This document shows positions 12,901 to 23,211 of a stretch of DNA of 64,000 bases, piece by piece (the first letter of the stretch is position 1; every line of letters starts with the position of its first letter). The DNA comes from Glandiceps talaboti (taxonomy: Eukaryota; Hemichordata; Enteropneusta; Spengelidae): assembly GCF_964340395.1 (NCBI RefSeq), contig NC_135554.1:7586975-7650974 (forward strand). Direction: 5' to 3'. The notes under the pieces are model-generated. The model did no database searches. It was given only the letters and a program-made list of their open reading frames with translations, and was not told the origin of the DNA. Both the position numbers and the translations under genes were made by a program.

Positions 12901-15900
12901 AGTCGTAACCTTACCATTATGGGTAGAGTTCAGATAATTAAAAGTCTAGTCATTCCGAAATTGCTGTACATCCTTAATCTTATCAATGTCCATCAAAAAG
13001 ATGTAAAACACATCAATTCGTTAATTTATTCGTTTTTATGGAAGGGACACGATAGAGTAGCACGTGACACAATGATTGGTGACATAGGCCAAGGGGGTTT
13101 AGGTATGCTAGACATTTGTGCAATGCAAAAGGCTTTCAAAGTAACGTGGGTTAAGTACTATCTGCTCCCATACTTCGACCCTTGGAAAGTTGTTTTAGAC
13201 TACTATCTTAAACCAGTTGGTGGACAGCTTATCTTTAAATGTAATTTTTCTTTGAATGTACTTAATTTCGAGATTCCTCCTTTTTATCATGACATGTTAA
13301 GTGTTTGGAGCAACTATAGCCATGATAAGTCTACTTCATCTTCTTCTGAAATTATTTGGAATAACAAAAATATCCTCATTCAAGGGAAAAGTATTTTTCT
13401 TAAAACCTTTTATAATGTAGGAGTTCGATATGTCTCGGATATCTTCACTACTGATGGTAACATTAAAGGATGGGAGTATTTTCGTAATTTGGGGGTTAAT
13501 CTAATAGATTTTCCGCAGTAGCAGGGATTGATATCGGCACTGCCTGTGAATTGGAGGAAAAACAAAGCTTTTTGTGTACGACCTGAAAACACCTTCCTCT
13601 TTCACAGTGAAGGTGGACTGATTGCATTGTTAAAGTCGGAACAAAAACAGCTACGTAAATTAATTTCAGGCAGTTACTTCATTAAACCAAAAAGTCAAAT
13701 TTTCTTTAGTAACCTTTTTGAAGGTGATCTTGATTGGAACTTCATTTATAGTATGCCTTTTAAAGTTACAATCAGTAGTGTCGCTCGAGAATTTCAATGG
13801 AAAATAAGCCACAATATTCTGTATACTAATTCCATGTTATATAACATGCGTTCTCCGTTAGTGGATACAGATGCATGTACTTTTTGTCACAGAACATCTG
13901 AGACGTTAGTACACCTGTTTGTAGATTGCGAATATGTGAAAGCCATCTGGCAAGATATGTACACAACTTGGGGTGAGGCTTTGAATTGCCCTAGGTACCC
14001 GTCATCTCAACAGATTATTTTAGGCACCGTGATAAATGCTGGTCTAAATTACTGAATTATATTGTTCTCATGTATAAGAAAAATATCTACAGTTGTAAAT
14101 TAAAAAAAACAGCTGCCAAGCTTTAATTTACTAAGAATAGAAGTTAAACATAATCAAAACTTAGAATTGTTTATTTCACGTCGTAAGGGTACATTGCCAA
14201 TATTCCTAGAAAAATGGAAAGATTTCGAGGCATAGAAGCATAGAAGTATTCTAGTAGATGTAATGTATATATTTTCATCCTGACGGTAGTAATCTGTTTC
14301 TTTTCTTTTTTTTCAACAGTCATTATACAATTGTAGAATTTCTTTGATTTTGTAGTACATGACAAAGTGGGATATCATTTTTTTGCCTGCTTCTGTTTCT
14401 TGTTTTTGTTTTGTTCTGTACATGTACATCTTGTTTCTATGTCAATTCATCCTAAAAAGAAAACCTAATTCATGACAACATGCATATATTATTGTATACT
14501 GTATAATTTCAATGGGTTTTCAATAAAGAACATGAAAGATAAAAAAAAAACACGGTATGAATGAAATTGCATTTTACATGCCTGACCAATTACGTATTAC
14601 ACACACACGCACAGACGGATCCCACTATAGTAGTTTTATGGGGGGGGGGGGGGGGGCTAACAAAACAAAACTAGACAACAAACCATAAAAGTGCAATTCA
14701 GCAACAACAGACTGATCATGATGTTTGTATAGTACTTAACTAATTCAAAGTTCTCAATCTACTGAGAATAAGATTACACTGTGTGCAGACTATCCCACTT
14801 TATTTGATTTCATGGCCAAATTGTATCACTAATTGCTACGTCAAATCAAGATCCATTGCAAATAATACAACATTTATATAATGTACTGATATTTAACTAT
14901 TTACCGTTAATATAAGCAATGTCATATATTAACTACCTTCTTTCTCAAAACCTAAAGCATACTTTGACAAACTACTAAACCGAACTACAACACTACTTAC
15001 CATTAGCTTGGTAACAGTTTGGTATATTACTATCTGTACGATCATCAAAACAGCAACCTCTTGCTAGACAGTCATACATGTCATTTGATTCGCAACTTAC
15101 GCGATCTGGAGGTGTTATGTCACACTCATCTTATTGACAGAGTAAATATGCAAAATTAATCAGTACGTATCTGTCGACATTATGTAAGATATAAATATCC
15201 TTCCTTCCCATGCAACACCTTGGGATAAACTGATAACTCGGAGTTTCACGCATTGCGCGATTATCTGTTGTCTGATGATCGCGCGATGCGTGAAACTCCG
15301 AGTTACAACGAAGAAAGAGTTCCAGTACTACCAAAAATATATATATACAGATTTGAGCAAGAATCACTCAAGTTATTTTTGTTGGAATTAGTTTCCGTTA
15401 CATTGTCTGTACTTGTTTGGGCCGTACTGGAAAGTAACGTGGTATATTTCAGTTTTGTTAACTTATACTGTAATATCGTGGAGATATTTGGTATGTGTTG
15501 CTGAATTGTCGTTGTTTTTAAATAGGGAAAAGTCTCGAGCTATATATGTCACTTGGAAGTTAGCAAGCAAATAGTATATAGCCTACGACATGGAATGTTG
15601 AAAATATAGGAAAATAAATACTTTAAACCTACAAGGGAAAAAACAGTACCGCGTATTCCATGGACTTCTATGGAACCAACACAAACCCATGTCGAAACAG
15701 TCAATGGTCCATACTTTGGGGTTTGCAAGATTGTCACTATTTCGATCAGTCTCTTCAATCGAGCATCTCTCTGTATAAACAGTCAACACAACATAAACGT
15801 CAGAAAAAGCATAGACAAAAACAAATAAAAACATAATTAATATTACAACTGATCGGATATACATATGTTTTATGGTAAGCAACGTTTAAATTACAAACGA

Positions 15901-16740
15901 CTGTTCTGTAAATTAAGCCTAATCTGATTAAAAGCAACATTGCCAGTTTCTCTTGAAGATCCTGAAATAATACACTAGCTCGTCAAACTTTAAAATAATT
16001 TTGGCAATAAATAGATCTGAGTAGTAAATTAGTGATAGGCAGGTGTCAAATTAAAGATATTTATTAACTATAAAACAATGGAATAAACATTTTCTTACTT
16101 GGAAAGCTGCAAGATGGTACACCACTGCCAACAGTGCTGTCATAACAACAGTTCATTTCCAGACAAGCCGCTCTTCCTGAATTTCCTTCCCCATAACAAG
16201 GAAGTCGATTTTCTGGTGGCTCTACTATGTCACAACTCTGTCCTATACATGTTCAAAGATTAAATATATATACCGGTTATTAAATTGTCACCCACCAGAT
16301 TTCAATCTTCGTGCAGTGTATTTTATGGAAATATTGATGTCACAAATCGCATGTTGAATGATCCAGGTTCAGTCATGATATGCTTTGCATATTCCAAGTT
16401 ATCTGTAAATCTTAAGTTACGAAAACGAAAAACGAGCTCTGTAAGCTCATTCTTCTGTATTTTACTTGTTAGGTATATATTGCATGGTCATGACTTCAGG
16501 TGTAGACGACGTGGGATTCGGTTTCACTAGACTATTGTCTGGATGGCTTCACAGTCGAGGCCTTACCGGTGGGAGTCTGGATAACCAACACAAACAAACA
16601 GAAAGACAGATAGATTACAATCATGTATATTAAGTGTTATCAAAGGGTGACATAGAAACAAACTTACCATTGGTAAACACATTTGAGACACCATGCAATG
16701 TTAACGAAAACAGGATAGCTGCATATACAGAGCCCGCCAT
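8277..16740 (-). CDS. Second RPTP-like copy, ectodomain 5' half only (partial)
   Basis: Eight coding exons match exons 1-8 of the full gene in order, phase and nearly in size: 16668-16740 (signal peptide), 16099-16242 (trefoil 1), 15633-15770 (trefoil 2), 15001-15129 (trefoil 3), 11874-12005 (EGF), 10029-10313 (Ig), 8523-8834 (FN3-1), 8277-8347 (FN3-2 first half). They total 1284 nt or 428 codons with no stop or frameshift. Homology with the other copy continues a few dozen bases into the next intron and ends near 8215. No following exon is seen down to base 1. If the last donor (GTAATACG) were not used, translation would stop after about 12 more codons, giving a secreted protein. Otherwise the 3' half lies beyond the window. 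Confidence 0.8.
8960..9165 (+). repeat. Dispersed repeat, related to 63410-63655
   Basis: Shared words include gaaaagtcatattgac-type sequence, cagaggatgtgtaaatgtgg, ggttgta with gcagtcaaaagtg, and ggtaaaggtgggtaaatttga. A short piece also lies at 55815-55850. It sits in an intron of the second copy and is absent from the matching intron of the full gene. It is a mobile repeat of unknown class. Confidence 0.55.
9876..10010. repeat. (TATC)n and degenerate (TC)n microsatellite
   Basis: Tetranucleotide units run to 9914, then an irregular C/T tract stops just before the Ig exon donor. Confidence 0.9.
10029..10313 (-). CDS. Second copy exon 6: Ig-like domain
   Basis: This 95-codon exon starts DGLPFITTITQDAIVNSGQP and has cysteines in FTCSVQ and VTCIATYSGG. 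It again lacks the Ig core tryptophan. It is two codons shorter than its partner. Confidence 0.8.
11874..12005 (-). CDS. Second copy exon 5: EGF-like domain
   Basis: This 44-codon phase 1-1 exon has the same cysteine spacing as the exon at 46766-46897 (CTNCNCLQPCD, CSTMCVDGFIGLNC). It ends with donor GTAAGG at a genuine exon edge. The adjoining intron to the right carries the inserted LINE at 12.7-14.5 kb. Confidence 0.8.
12712..14550 (+). mobile_element. 5'-truncated L1/Tx1-like LINE, 3' end of ORF2, antisense to the host gene
   Basis: One reading frame runs 12721-14055 and is broken by a single TAG at 13519-13521. It contains the C-terminal ORF2 region: TIMGRVQIIKSLVIPKLLYI, FLWKGHDR, GGLGMLDICAMQKAFKVTWV and a zinc-knuckle (CTFC-HRTSETLV-H-LFVD-C). 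The polymerase palm is missing, so the copy is dead on arrival. A polyadenylation signal AATAAA at 14522-14527 is followed by an A tract at 14540-14550, marking the 3' end. The insertion lies in the trefoil-3/EGF intron of the second RPTP copy. Confidence 0.82.
14640..14657. repeat. Poly-G tract
   Basis: A run of G at 14640-14656 lies in the intron, possibly a G-quadruplex former. Confidence 0.7.
15001..16242 (-). CDS. Second copy exons 2-4: three trefoil modules
   Basis: Exon 16099-16242 encodes a six-cysteine trefoil (CDIVEPPENRLPC, AAC, NCCYDS, PSCSFP). Exon 15633-15770 encodes the four-cysteine variant (RCSIEETDRNSDNLANPKVW, DMGLCWFHRSPWNTRYCFFP). Exon 15001-15129 encodes a canonical trefoil (DECDITPPDRVSC, YDC, RGCCFDD, PNCYQAN). 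All are phase 1-1, so the open frame is kept. Confidence 0.82.
15234..15305. repeat. Short palindromic hairpin
   Basis: Arms 15234-15261 and 15278-15305 (28 bp) are inverse complements with one mismatch. The outer ends are TAACTCGG. It is absent from the matching intron of the full gene, so it is an insertion. No target duplication could be defined. Confidence 0.75.
16668..16740 (-). CDS. Second copy exon 1: signal peptide
   Basis: The ATG at 16738-16740 begins MAGSVYAAILFSLTLHGVSN, followed by VFTN and a phase-1 donor GGTAAGTT. It differs from the full gene's leader at only a few positions, so duplication is fairly recent or constrained. Confidence 0.85.
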
Positions 16741-16995
16741 TCTTATTAAATACGTCATGCTTCGCCGTATCTGTGATGTCACTGACGAGTTCTATTGTCG
16801 TTTATCCCAAAACTACCTACGTGATAAAAGTGTATTTTAAATTCTCTATCCTGCTAACTCTTCATTTTGTGGTTACGAAGCGTTCAGTATATACAAGGGG
16901 CGAGGGAAACTAGGCCAGATCTGATGGGTAAAATATGACCTCCTAAATGCCATCCTTTTGTCATTAGTCCTCCCAGAATGTCCGTCAAATTGTTA
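16741..16995 (-). promoter_or_regulatory. 5' flank / probable promoter of the second copy
   Basis: This segment is co-linear with 51138-51380 and retains the coding-strand TGACGTATTTAATA just before the ATG. Similarity fades near 16995. The large palindrome begins about 110 bases further upstream. Confidence 0.4.
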
Positions 16996-17108
16996 TTATG
17001 TGAAAAGGGACACGAGTCCTAAAAATAATGTCAAGGCTTCAATCACAATGCTACACCAACCACCATGATATACAATTTTAAATACTGTGTGAGATCCTAC
17101 CAGTACCA

Positions 17109-18080
17109 GGGGTATAGTAGGTAACAAATATTAGTCTAGAGCACGATCGATATAGTGACAAGTACAAATATAAAAGTTGCGGGAAAATTCTACATAGTAC
17201 CTGGTACAAGTCGTTTAGTTACAAGTAAAGTCTATATTGCGACTAGCACAAAGTCCTGATTTTCCCACCGTCCATTGCGTATTCAACATGGCGGCAAGTA
17301 ACATCGACAATCCTGATGGTAAGAATCAGTCGATTTCTACTACTAAAAATCGAAAATACGTATTCCTATAGCGTGCGTTCTGGGAAGAATTGGTTGGAGG
17401 AACAACAGGGAAAATTTCATTGATCGATTCCACCGTTTGTGGGAGGAGTTAGCGAAAAACTTTTTCTACCGACGGAAGTCCTATTCTAAACACACGTCCC
17501 TATACGAATGCATGTACATACGTATATTGAACCACTGATCTTCTATCAGCGTACTGTAGGGTTTGTTAGCTGGCTGGCTGTAAATATTGTATGCTTTACT
17601 TTTTGCATAGAATTTGCAGGCAACATATGGGTTTGTTATTCTGTCTACATAAAATATAGTACTACTGTCAATATTGTACATTCATTCCTATAGGGACGTG
17701 TGTTTAGAATAGGACATCCGTCGGTAGAAAAAGTTTTTCGCTAACTCCTCCCACAAACGGTGGAATCGATCAATGAAATTTTCCCTGTTGTTCCTCCAAC
17801 CAATTCTTCCCAGAACGCACGCTTATAGGAATACGTATTTTCGATTTTTAGTAGTAGAAATTGACTGATTCTTACCATCAGGATTGTCGATGTTACTTGC
17901 CGCCATGTTGAATACGCAATGGACGGTGGGAAAATCAGGACTTTGTGCTCGTCGCAATATAGACTTTACTTGTAACTAAACGACTTGTACCAGGTACTAT
18001 GTAGAATTTTCCCGCAACTTTTATATTTGTACTTGTCACTATATCGATCGTGCTCTAGACTAATATTTGTTACCTACCCC
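17109..18080. repeat. Large near-perfect palindrome upstream of the second RPTP copy
   Basis: Arm 17109-17504 and arm 17689-18080 are inverse complements with only a handful of differences, around a 184-bp centre. Each arm holds an inward-pointing ATG (17288-17290 on plus; 17904-17906 on minus) starting MAASNIDNPD and followed by a splice donor GGTAAGAA. This looks like a first coding exon present twice, head to head. Transcription through it would make a long hairpin RNA. It could be a foldback transposon or an inverted duplication of a gene's 5' end. Confidence 0.85.
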
Positions 18081-18129
18081 TGAGTACCCCTAGGGTAACT
18101 TTATGAAAAGCACTGCATTGAATATAATC

Positions 18130-18220
18130 CAGTGATTTTTTTTTTGTATTACATAGAGCTGAAGGCCAGAACTACAAAAAAAATATAAAAAAATAAAAAA
18201 AAATAAATAAATAAGAAAAA
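18130..18220. repeat. A/T-rich low-complexity tract
   Basis: A T-run is followed by A-rich sequence with aaataaataaataag. Confidence 0.8.
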
Positions 18221-18468
18221 ACTACATTAGCTCACTACACTCTTAACGTTGGGACCAAGTCAATATGCAAATTCCGCCACATACCCAATATCATATACAC
18301 TGTTTCTCCTTCACTCGTCTCATCACATTACAATTAATCTTTCACTACATGGTTGCCAGAAGTGATATGACTGAAAGGGGGCAGCAATGGGATGCAAAAT
18401 CGCTAATATAATACAAAGTACATTATGACCCCCCTGTAATTATATTTACTAAAATATAGTCATAGGTT

Positions 18469-18565
18469 TACAATCTACGACACCCCCTCGGGTAATTATT
18501 GAAAGCTATCCTAAAACTGTATAGCAATATTAGTGCACATAATAACAATTTATGAATGTACAAAC
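18469..18565. repeat. Block shared with 52373-52460
   Basis: The words ctacgacaccccc, taattattgaaa, ctatcctaaaa and tagtgcacataataacaat occur in both. At 52.4 kb this block abuts the 5' side of the broken transposase. It marks duplicated upstream DNA or the transposon's own flank. Confidence 0.6.
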
Positions 18566-18805
18566 CAAAATAAGCTTTGCGCACGCCACAAGCATTTGGT
18601 AGCAATGTCATTTTGTTAAAAAAAAACGTTTCGCAGACTGTATTGTCACGAATGGAGGTGGTAAAACTCACAGTGACGCTGACAGAAACAATTCAGCACT
18701 ATTGCGGGTACACAGAGATGCAGAGCGCTAGCGTCTTCCAACGGTTCGTCATATGCGTCAAGCGAAAGGTACTAGGTCATCTACCTTCTCCTGAATAGCT
18801 GTCCC

Positions 18806-18909
18806 TCGCTTTGTCGCTTTTCAGCTGCTAGATTCATCGAATAAAATAAACCATTATTCGCTTTGTCGCTTTTCAGCTGCTAGATTCATCGAATAAAATA
18901 AACCATTAT
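18806..18909. repeat. Exact tandem duplication, 52-bp unit
   Basis: Two adjacent identical 52-bp copies (18806-18857 and 18858-18909), each beginning TCGCTTTGTCGC and ending AACCATTAT. Identity implies a very recent event or an assembly artefact. Confidence 0.9.
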
Positions 18910-19004
18910 TAGGTAGAAGACATCATAAAATACTATTATCAACATTTTACCATTCGTTTTTTTTTAAATTCCCAATGTTTCACGACCCAGCCATCCCACA
19001 ATTG

Positions 19005-19480
19005 CAAAAGGAGTGGAATTGTAACGTTCTACCATAATTATCTTCTATTAGAAATTGGCAAGATTTAAGCACATTTTCACTGTGAAGAACTTACCTTTAA
19101 ATTATGAGAGCTTCAATTTTGATCTTAATATGTGACATCAGCTTGCTTCAATATTATTTCTGATATACGACAGTCCCTCTGCTCTTTGTATCCATAAGAA
19201 TGAAGGAAGAGACTACTGGAGAATTGGTGTTGTAAGTCTAGAGTCAGGTCGAGCAGCCTGTCATATGGCTACCTAGACATAAATCAGAGTGTCATATCTT
19301 CGGAATATATCTTGTTAATTACCGCAATCACACTGTGATAATAAACAAAGTCGTAAATCCCATCATTGCCCCAATGAAGGGATATGCCAACTTTGCCAAT
19401 ATACCACCACCATCGACTTTGTTCATTTTAATATAGAATGTACATGAATTACAGAGTATATCAAGTATATTATATTATTG
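19005..19480. repeat. Dispersed repeat family A, copy 1 (partial)
   Basis: It shares with copies at 23.2, 54.3, 59.2 and 62.7 kb the words gggagtgg, gaagaacttacctt, gacagtccctctgct and cctagacataaatca, in the same orientation. The family is non-coding in what is visible. Confidence 0.7.
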
Positions 19481-20299
19481 ATAAACGGTTAGAAATTTAA
19501 AAGAAGTGGACACTTAGAGAGTATAATTTTGCCAATATCAATCACTAATGCTCCCTTCGTACTGCCCACACTGTGAATGCACTATTCCACTGAAATGGGT
19601 TATTTTTTATTTTGAATTAAAATGCCGTGGTAGAATAACCTATCAATCAGTGTAAAAATCGAAGACATTGAAACGCTAAATCTGACTAGATCTGCCAATG
19701 TGTTGTCAGAATAAATCCATATAATGCAAACACCTCCTAAAATACGACATTCGTCGCTGTGGTATTATCAAGCAGTGGTTTATTAGCTACACCAAATACT
19801 GCATGCGCGAAATATAAACTATATCCGCGTTTCAATGCACAAAGGAGGGCACTTATATATTTTGCTATGACTAAACTAAACTGTAGCTGAAGACCTATTT
19901 GAACAGTGCTCAAATTACTTGGTTTGTTGTTTAAAAACAGTTAGTTGACTTACACAAATATCGTTAGACCTTAAACTTGGCCAAGATTAATCAGATCTTC
20001 GTGTGATTTGTAACTATTTAGGAATACAAAAACAGAACAGTGTGTAGACTGTGAGTTTCATACTAATTTAAAAATCAATATTGACACTTGGTACATGGGG
20101 TTTGGTTTGTCCGTCTGTGTTGTCAATGTACACAATGGCCTCACGTCACACTTGGTGAAAGGTATATTTTTACTTTAATCAGTTCGTTCTGTTTACCAAA
20201 AACACACCCTGTATGTCCTTGAATAATACAGTTATGAATTCTGACGTCCGACGCTACGCACCTATTTAAAATAATAAACAATACGTAATATGCTGGGGT

Positions 20300-20725
20300 T
20301 ATTCATAGTGTTATGCTATAAATAAACCAATGCAAATGAAAGAGAAATATGTATTTAGAGTATGTTTATACCAGGGATTGTATGCAATGTGGTGTATGGT
20401 AATTTATGTCCTTCCTAGATACGTCAGATAGAAAGAAAAATACTGATATTTTACATTTCTAGAAAAACATAGTTTGTGTAAGGTTAAACATTTGACGTTA
20501 CATTTTTTCGATGGAAGATATTTCTCCCTTATTTGTGTATATTGAAACCAAATATATCGAACGCTTCTTTGGAACATTGTCATATAGTTAGTAGGCAGTT
20601 AGTCATGATCCACCTACTCAAAGCTTCGTGTGGGTTTGAACCACATGCCGTGACAGCAAAGAAGACCCTCGTGTTAGCGGAAGTGAACAATTCATCGCAT
20701 CCACCATATTTCATATCAAAGTTGT
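20300..20725. repeat. Dispersed repeat family B, copy 1
   Basis: It matches 21280-21775 along its length (gttatgctataaataaacca at the left, gaagtgaacaattcat near the right) and 52461-52545 in part. The orientation is direct. Confidence 0.65.
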
Positions 20726-21279
20726 TTGACTATAGGCTACATATTGATACATGAGTCATTCTCTTGACCTCATACGAGGCGTCAATTGTGTTAGTTTGAT
20801 CTGGTTTCTAGAACACATGCATTCTGTGTACTTCTCTGAACACATACTCCATGTTCAAAAAGTGTTACAGTGTGCAGATGCGTCAATAACGTTCTATTTC
20901 ACATGACTGTGAACATATGTTATGTGTTACTATATGTTCTAAATCTGAACACATGCGTTGTAGTTTTCTTTCTGAACACACACTTCATTCAAAAAGTGTT
21001 ACAATTGAGTGTTCTACCATGTTTTCAATAACTGTACACATGACTTTAGAGTTTAGCTAGCTGTTTGGAACTACAGTTAAAATACGTTGTTTAGATAGTG
21101 TTAATCACTGACTGGTTTATTCTTATCTGATATTCTGTATTTGAAAACGTAAAGTAGAACATTGCAACTTGTGTCTTGCATCACATGTTCGTGTCATGTA
21201 CGCAATATGAGGCTCCATCTGCAGTTTGTAAATTATGGCATATTTTCTGTATAATATTCCCCAATTTCATGAATTATAT

Positions 21280-21775
21280 GGTGTTATGCTATAAATAAAC
21301 CAAAGGAAATTAAAGGGAAATATTATTCAGAGTATTTGTATATGGAAGAGATTGCCATGAAAGCGGTATATGATAATGTGTGTATTTCCTCCGTCATACG
21401 GAAAGAGAAAAATACTGATATTTTACTTTGTAGAAATAAGAGATTGTGAAAAGTTATTTCGATGAAAGTCATTTATATCTTATTATAATTAGTGGATTTT
21501 GAAACCAAATGGATGTATCGGAAGCATCGACGGCGTCAGTACATTGTTTACCTCGGTAGTTAGCCACCCAATTAAAGCATGGTCTCGTTTTCATTCTCGC
21601 AAATAAAGGCTATTACTTCTTCGAACAGTATATAGGGGTCGGCGCGTTAAGAACAGTACCGTAAAACGGTCGTGGTTTGCGACGATGCTCACTTTGATCA
21701 AAATAGCATTACAACAAAGAAGATCGGGTGTAAACAGAAGTGAACAATTCATTGTATTTACCATATTTCATATGT
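21280..21775. repeat. Dispersed repeat family B, copy 2
   Basis: This is the second direct copy of the 20300-20725 element. It runs directly into the gtccccg element that follows. Confidence 0.65.
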
Positions 21776-21782
21776 ACATGTT

Positions 21783-22290
21783 GTTAGTCCCCGCCAGACA
21801 AAGTCCGGGACGGGGACTTATGGATTGGGTTCCGTCTGTCCGTGCGTCCGTGCGTCTGTGCGTGCGTCCGGCCGTCCGTCCGCAGCCGTTTCTTGGAGAT
21901 GCCTTGACCATTTTTTTCAAACTTGGTACAGGGGCAACATACAATAGCATACATATGCACGTCAATTTTTTAATGATACGGTCCAATATGGCCGCCTGGC
22001 AGCCATTTTGTTTGCAAATTTTCCCTGTCTAAAGCCATAACTGAGACATGCTTGAACAGATCTCATTCAAAGTTGGTATTAGGACAGTGTTCTATGACAT
22101 ACATGTGCATATCCATTTTCATTGTGATACGATCCAATATGCCTACCTGGCAGCCATTTTGTTTGCGAATTGTCCATGTCCAAAGCCATAACTCAGACAT
22201 GCTTGAACAGATCTCATTCAAAGTTGGTATTAGGACAGTGTTCTATGACATACATGTGCATATCCATTTTCTTCGTGATACGATCCCCCA
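21783..22290 (+). repeat. Tandemly structured mobile repeat (gtccgtgcgtccg type)
   Basis: It opens with a small hairpin, GTCCCCG...CGGGGAC, then a GTCC/GTGC-rich tract at 21836-21890. It continues with about two and a half copies of a roughly 151-bp unit (cctggcagccattttgtttgc, ttgaacagatctcattcaaa). The apparent ORFs across it are the tandem unit read through. It is a non-autonomous element of unknown class. Confidence 0.65.
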
Positions 22291-22436
22291 CACCCGACCC
22301 ATCCTTTATTATTGTAGGCATGTTCCATGTCCAACAAGCAGACACAACATATCTAAGTCTGTTTGATTTAGGTTCACAAATGTTGTAGCGTGATCAGAGT
22401 AGTGATAATTCCTTAAAACCCAATCATAGCGGGGAT

Positions 22437-23211
22437 ATGTCATTCACAATGACTTGTTTGACTGTGGGCTTTCTTTACGTACGAGATTTACCTTATTATA
22501 ACATGGTACTGGATGATGGCTTGGACGTCATATTATATACAGAAGTGTGGAATGTACCTTTCTCTGAAGAAGCTCATATTTACAACTGTCATGTTACTGC
22601 ACTTTGTACAACTGGTCGCTGTTCAGACAATGCATCAATGAAGTTAGGGATGTTATTATCGTTACCTCAGGGTATTGCAATTTTATTTACATACAAGTCT
22701 CGTCAAGACAGGCCTACCAGATCAAGAAAAACGTTGTGTTTACCTGCCTTCAATGAAGACAGGCGGATTTGTATAGTGTGTTATTTGTATACTTATCTTA
22801 AACACGTCAAGTGTTTACGCAAGTATCGCTCTTCACTTTTTGTTAGCTATTCTACGGGAAGACATTGTATTATCTACTACAATTGGTCATTGCATAAAGA
22901 ATGTACTTCTACAAGTTGGTATTCGGAACAAGTTTACTGCAACGAACTGCCCATTCTATGCTCTTTCAAGCCTTTGTGTTTACTTCCTACTTAAAAAAGA
23001 TGGTGTTACATGTGGAGTCCGCTTTGCAAATATATTAGGTAATACGTATTTTCAGGTCAAAGGTTACAGGTCAAGTTTGAATAGACCGCATTTATCTGAG
23101 GCCAAGGGAAACAGCTACTTTGGTTCATCAACAACGCTTTCTAAAATACTGGCTGCTCACTCGTATAACAAGCACTGTAATTTCGTTCTAATGAATTGGG
23201 TAGTTACTTAG
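22437..23211 (+). pseudogene. Broken tyrosine-recombinase ORF (DIRS/Ngaro or Crypton-like)
   Basis: The frame to 22994 includes DRPTRSRKTLCLPAF, then RICIVCYLYTYLKHVKCLRK and LFVSY. The frame from 22840 continues TTIGHCIKNVLLQVGIRNKF and later TLSKILAAHSYNKHCNF. Together these follow the order of a tyrosine recombinase C-terminal half (strand, helix, then the H-x-x-R region and A-x-W-S box). A frameshift falls near 22860 and the expected HSTR motif is not intact, so it is inactive. The assignment rests on motif order by eye. The first 80 residues match nothing I know. Confidence 0.42.
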
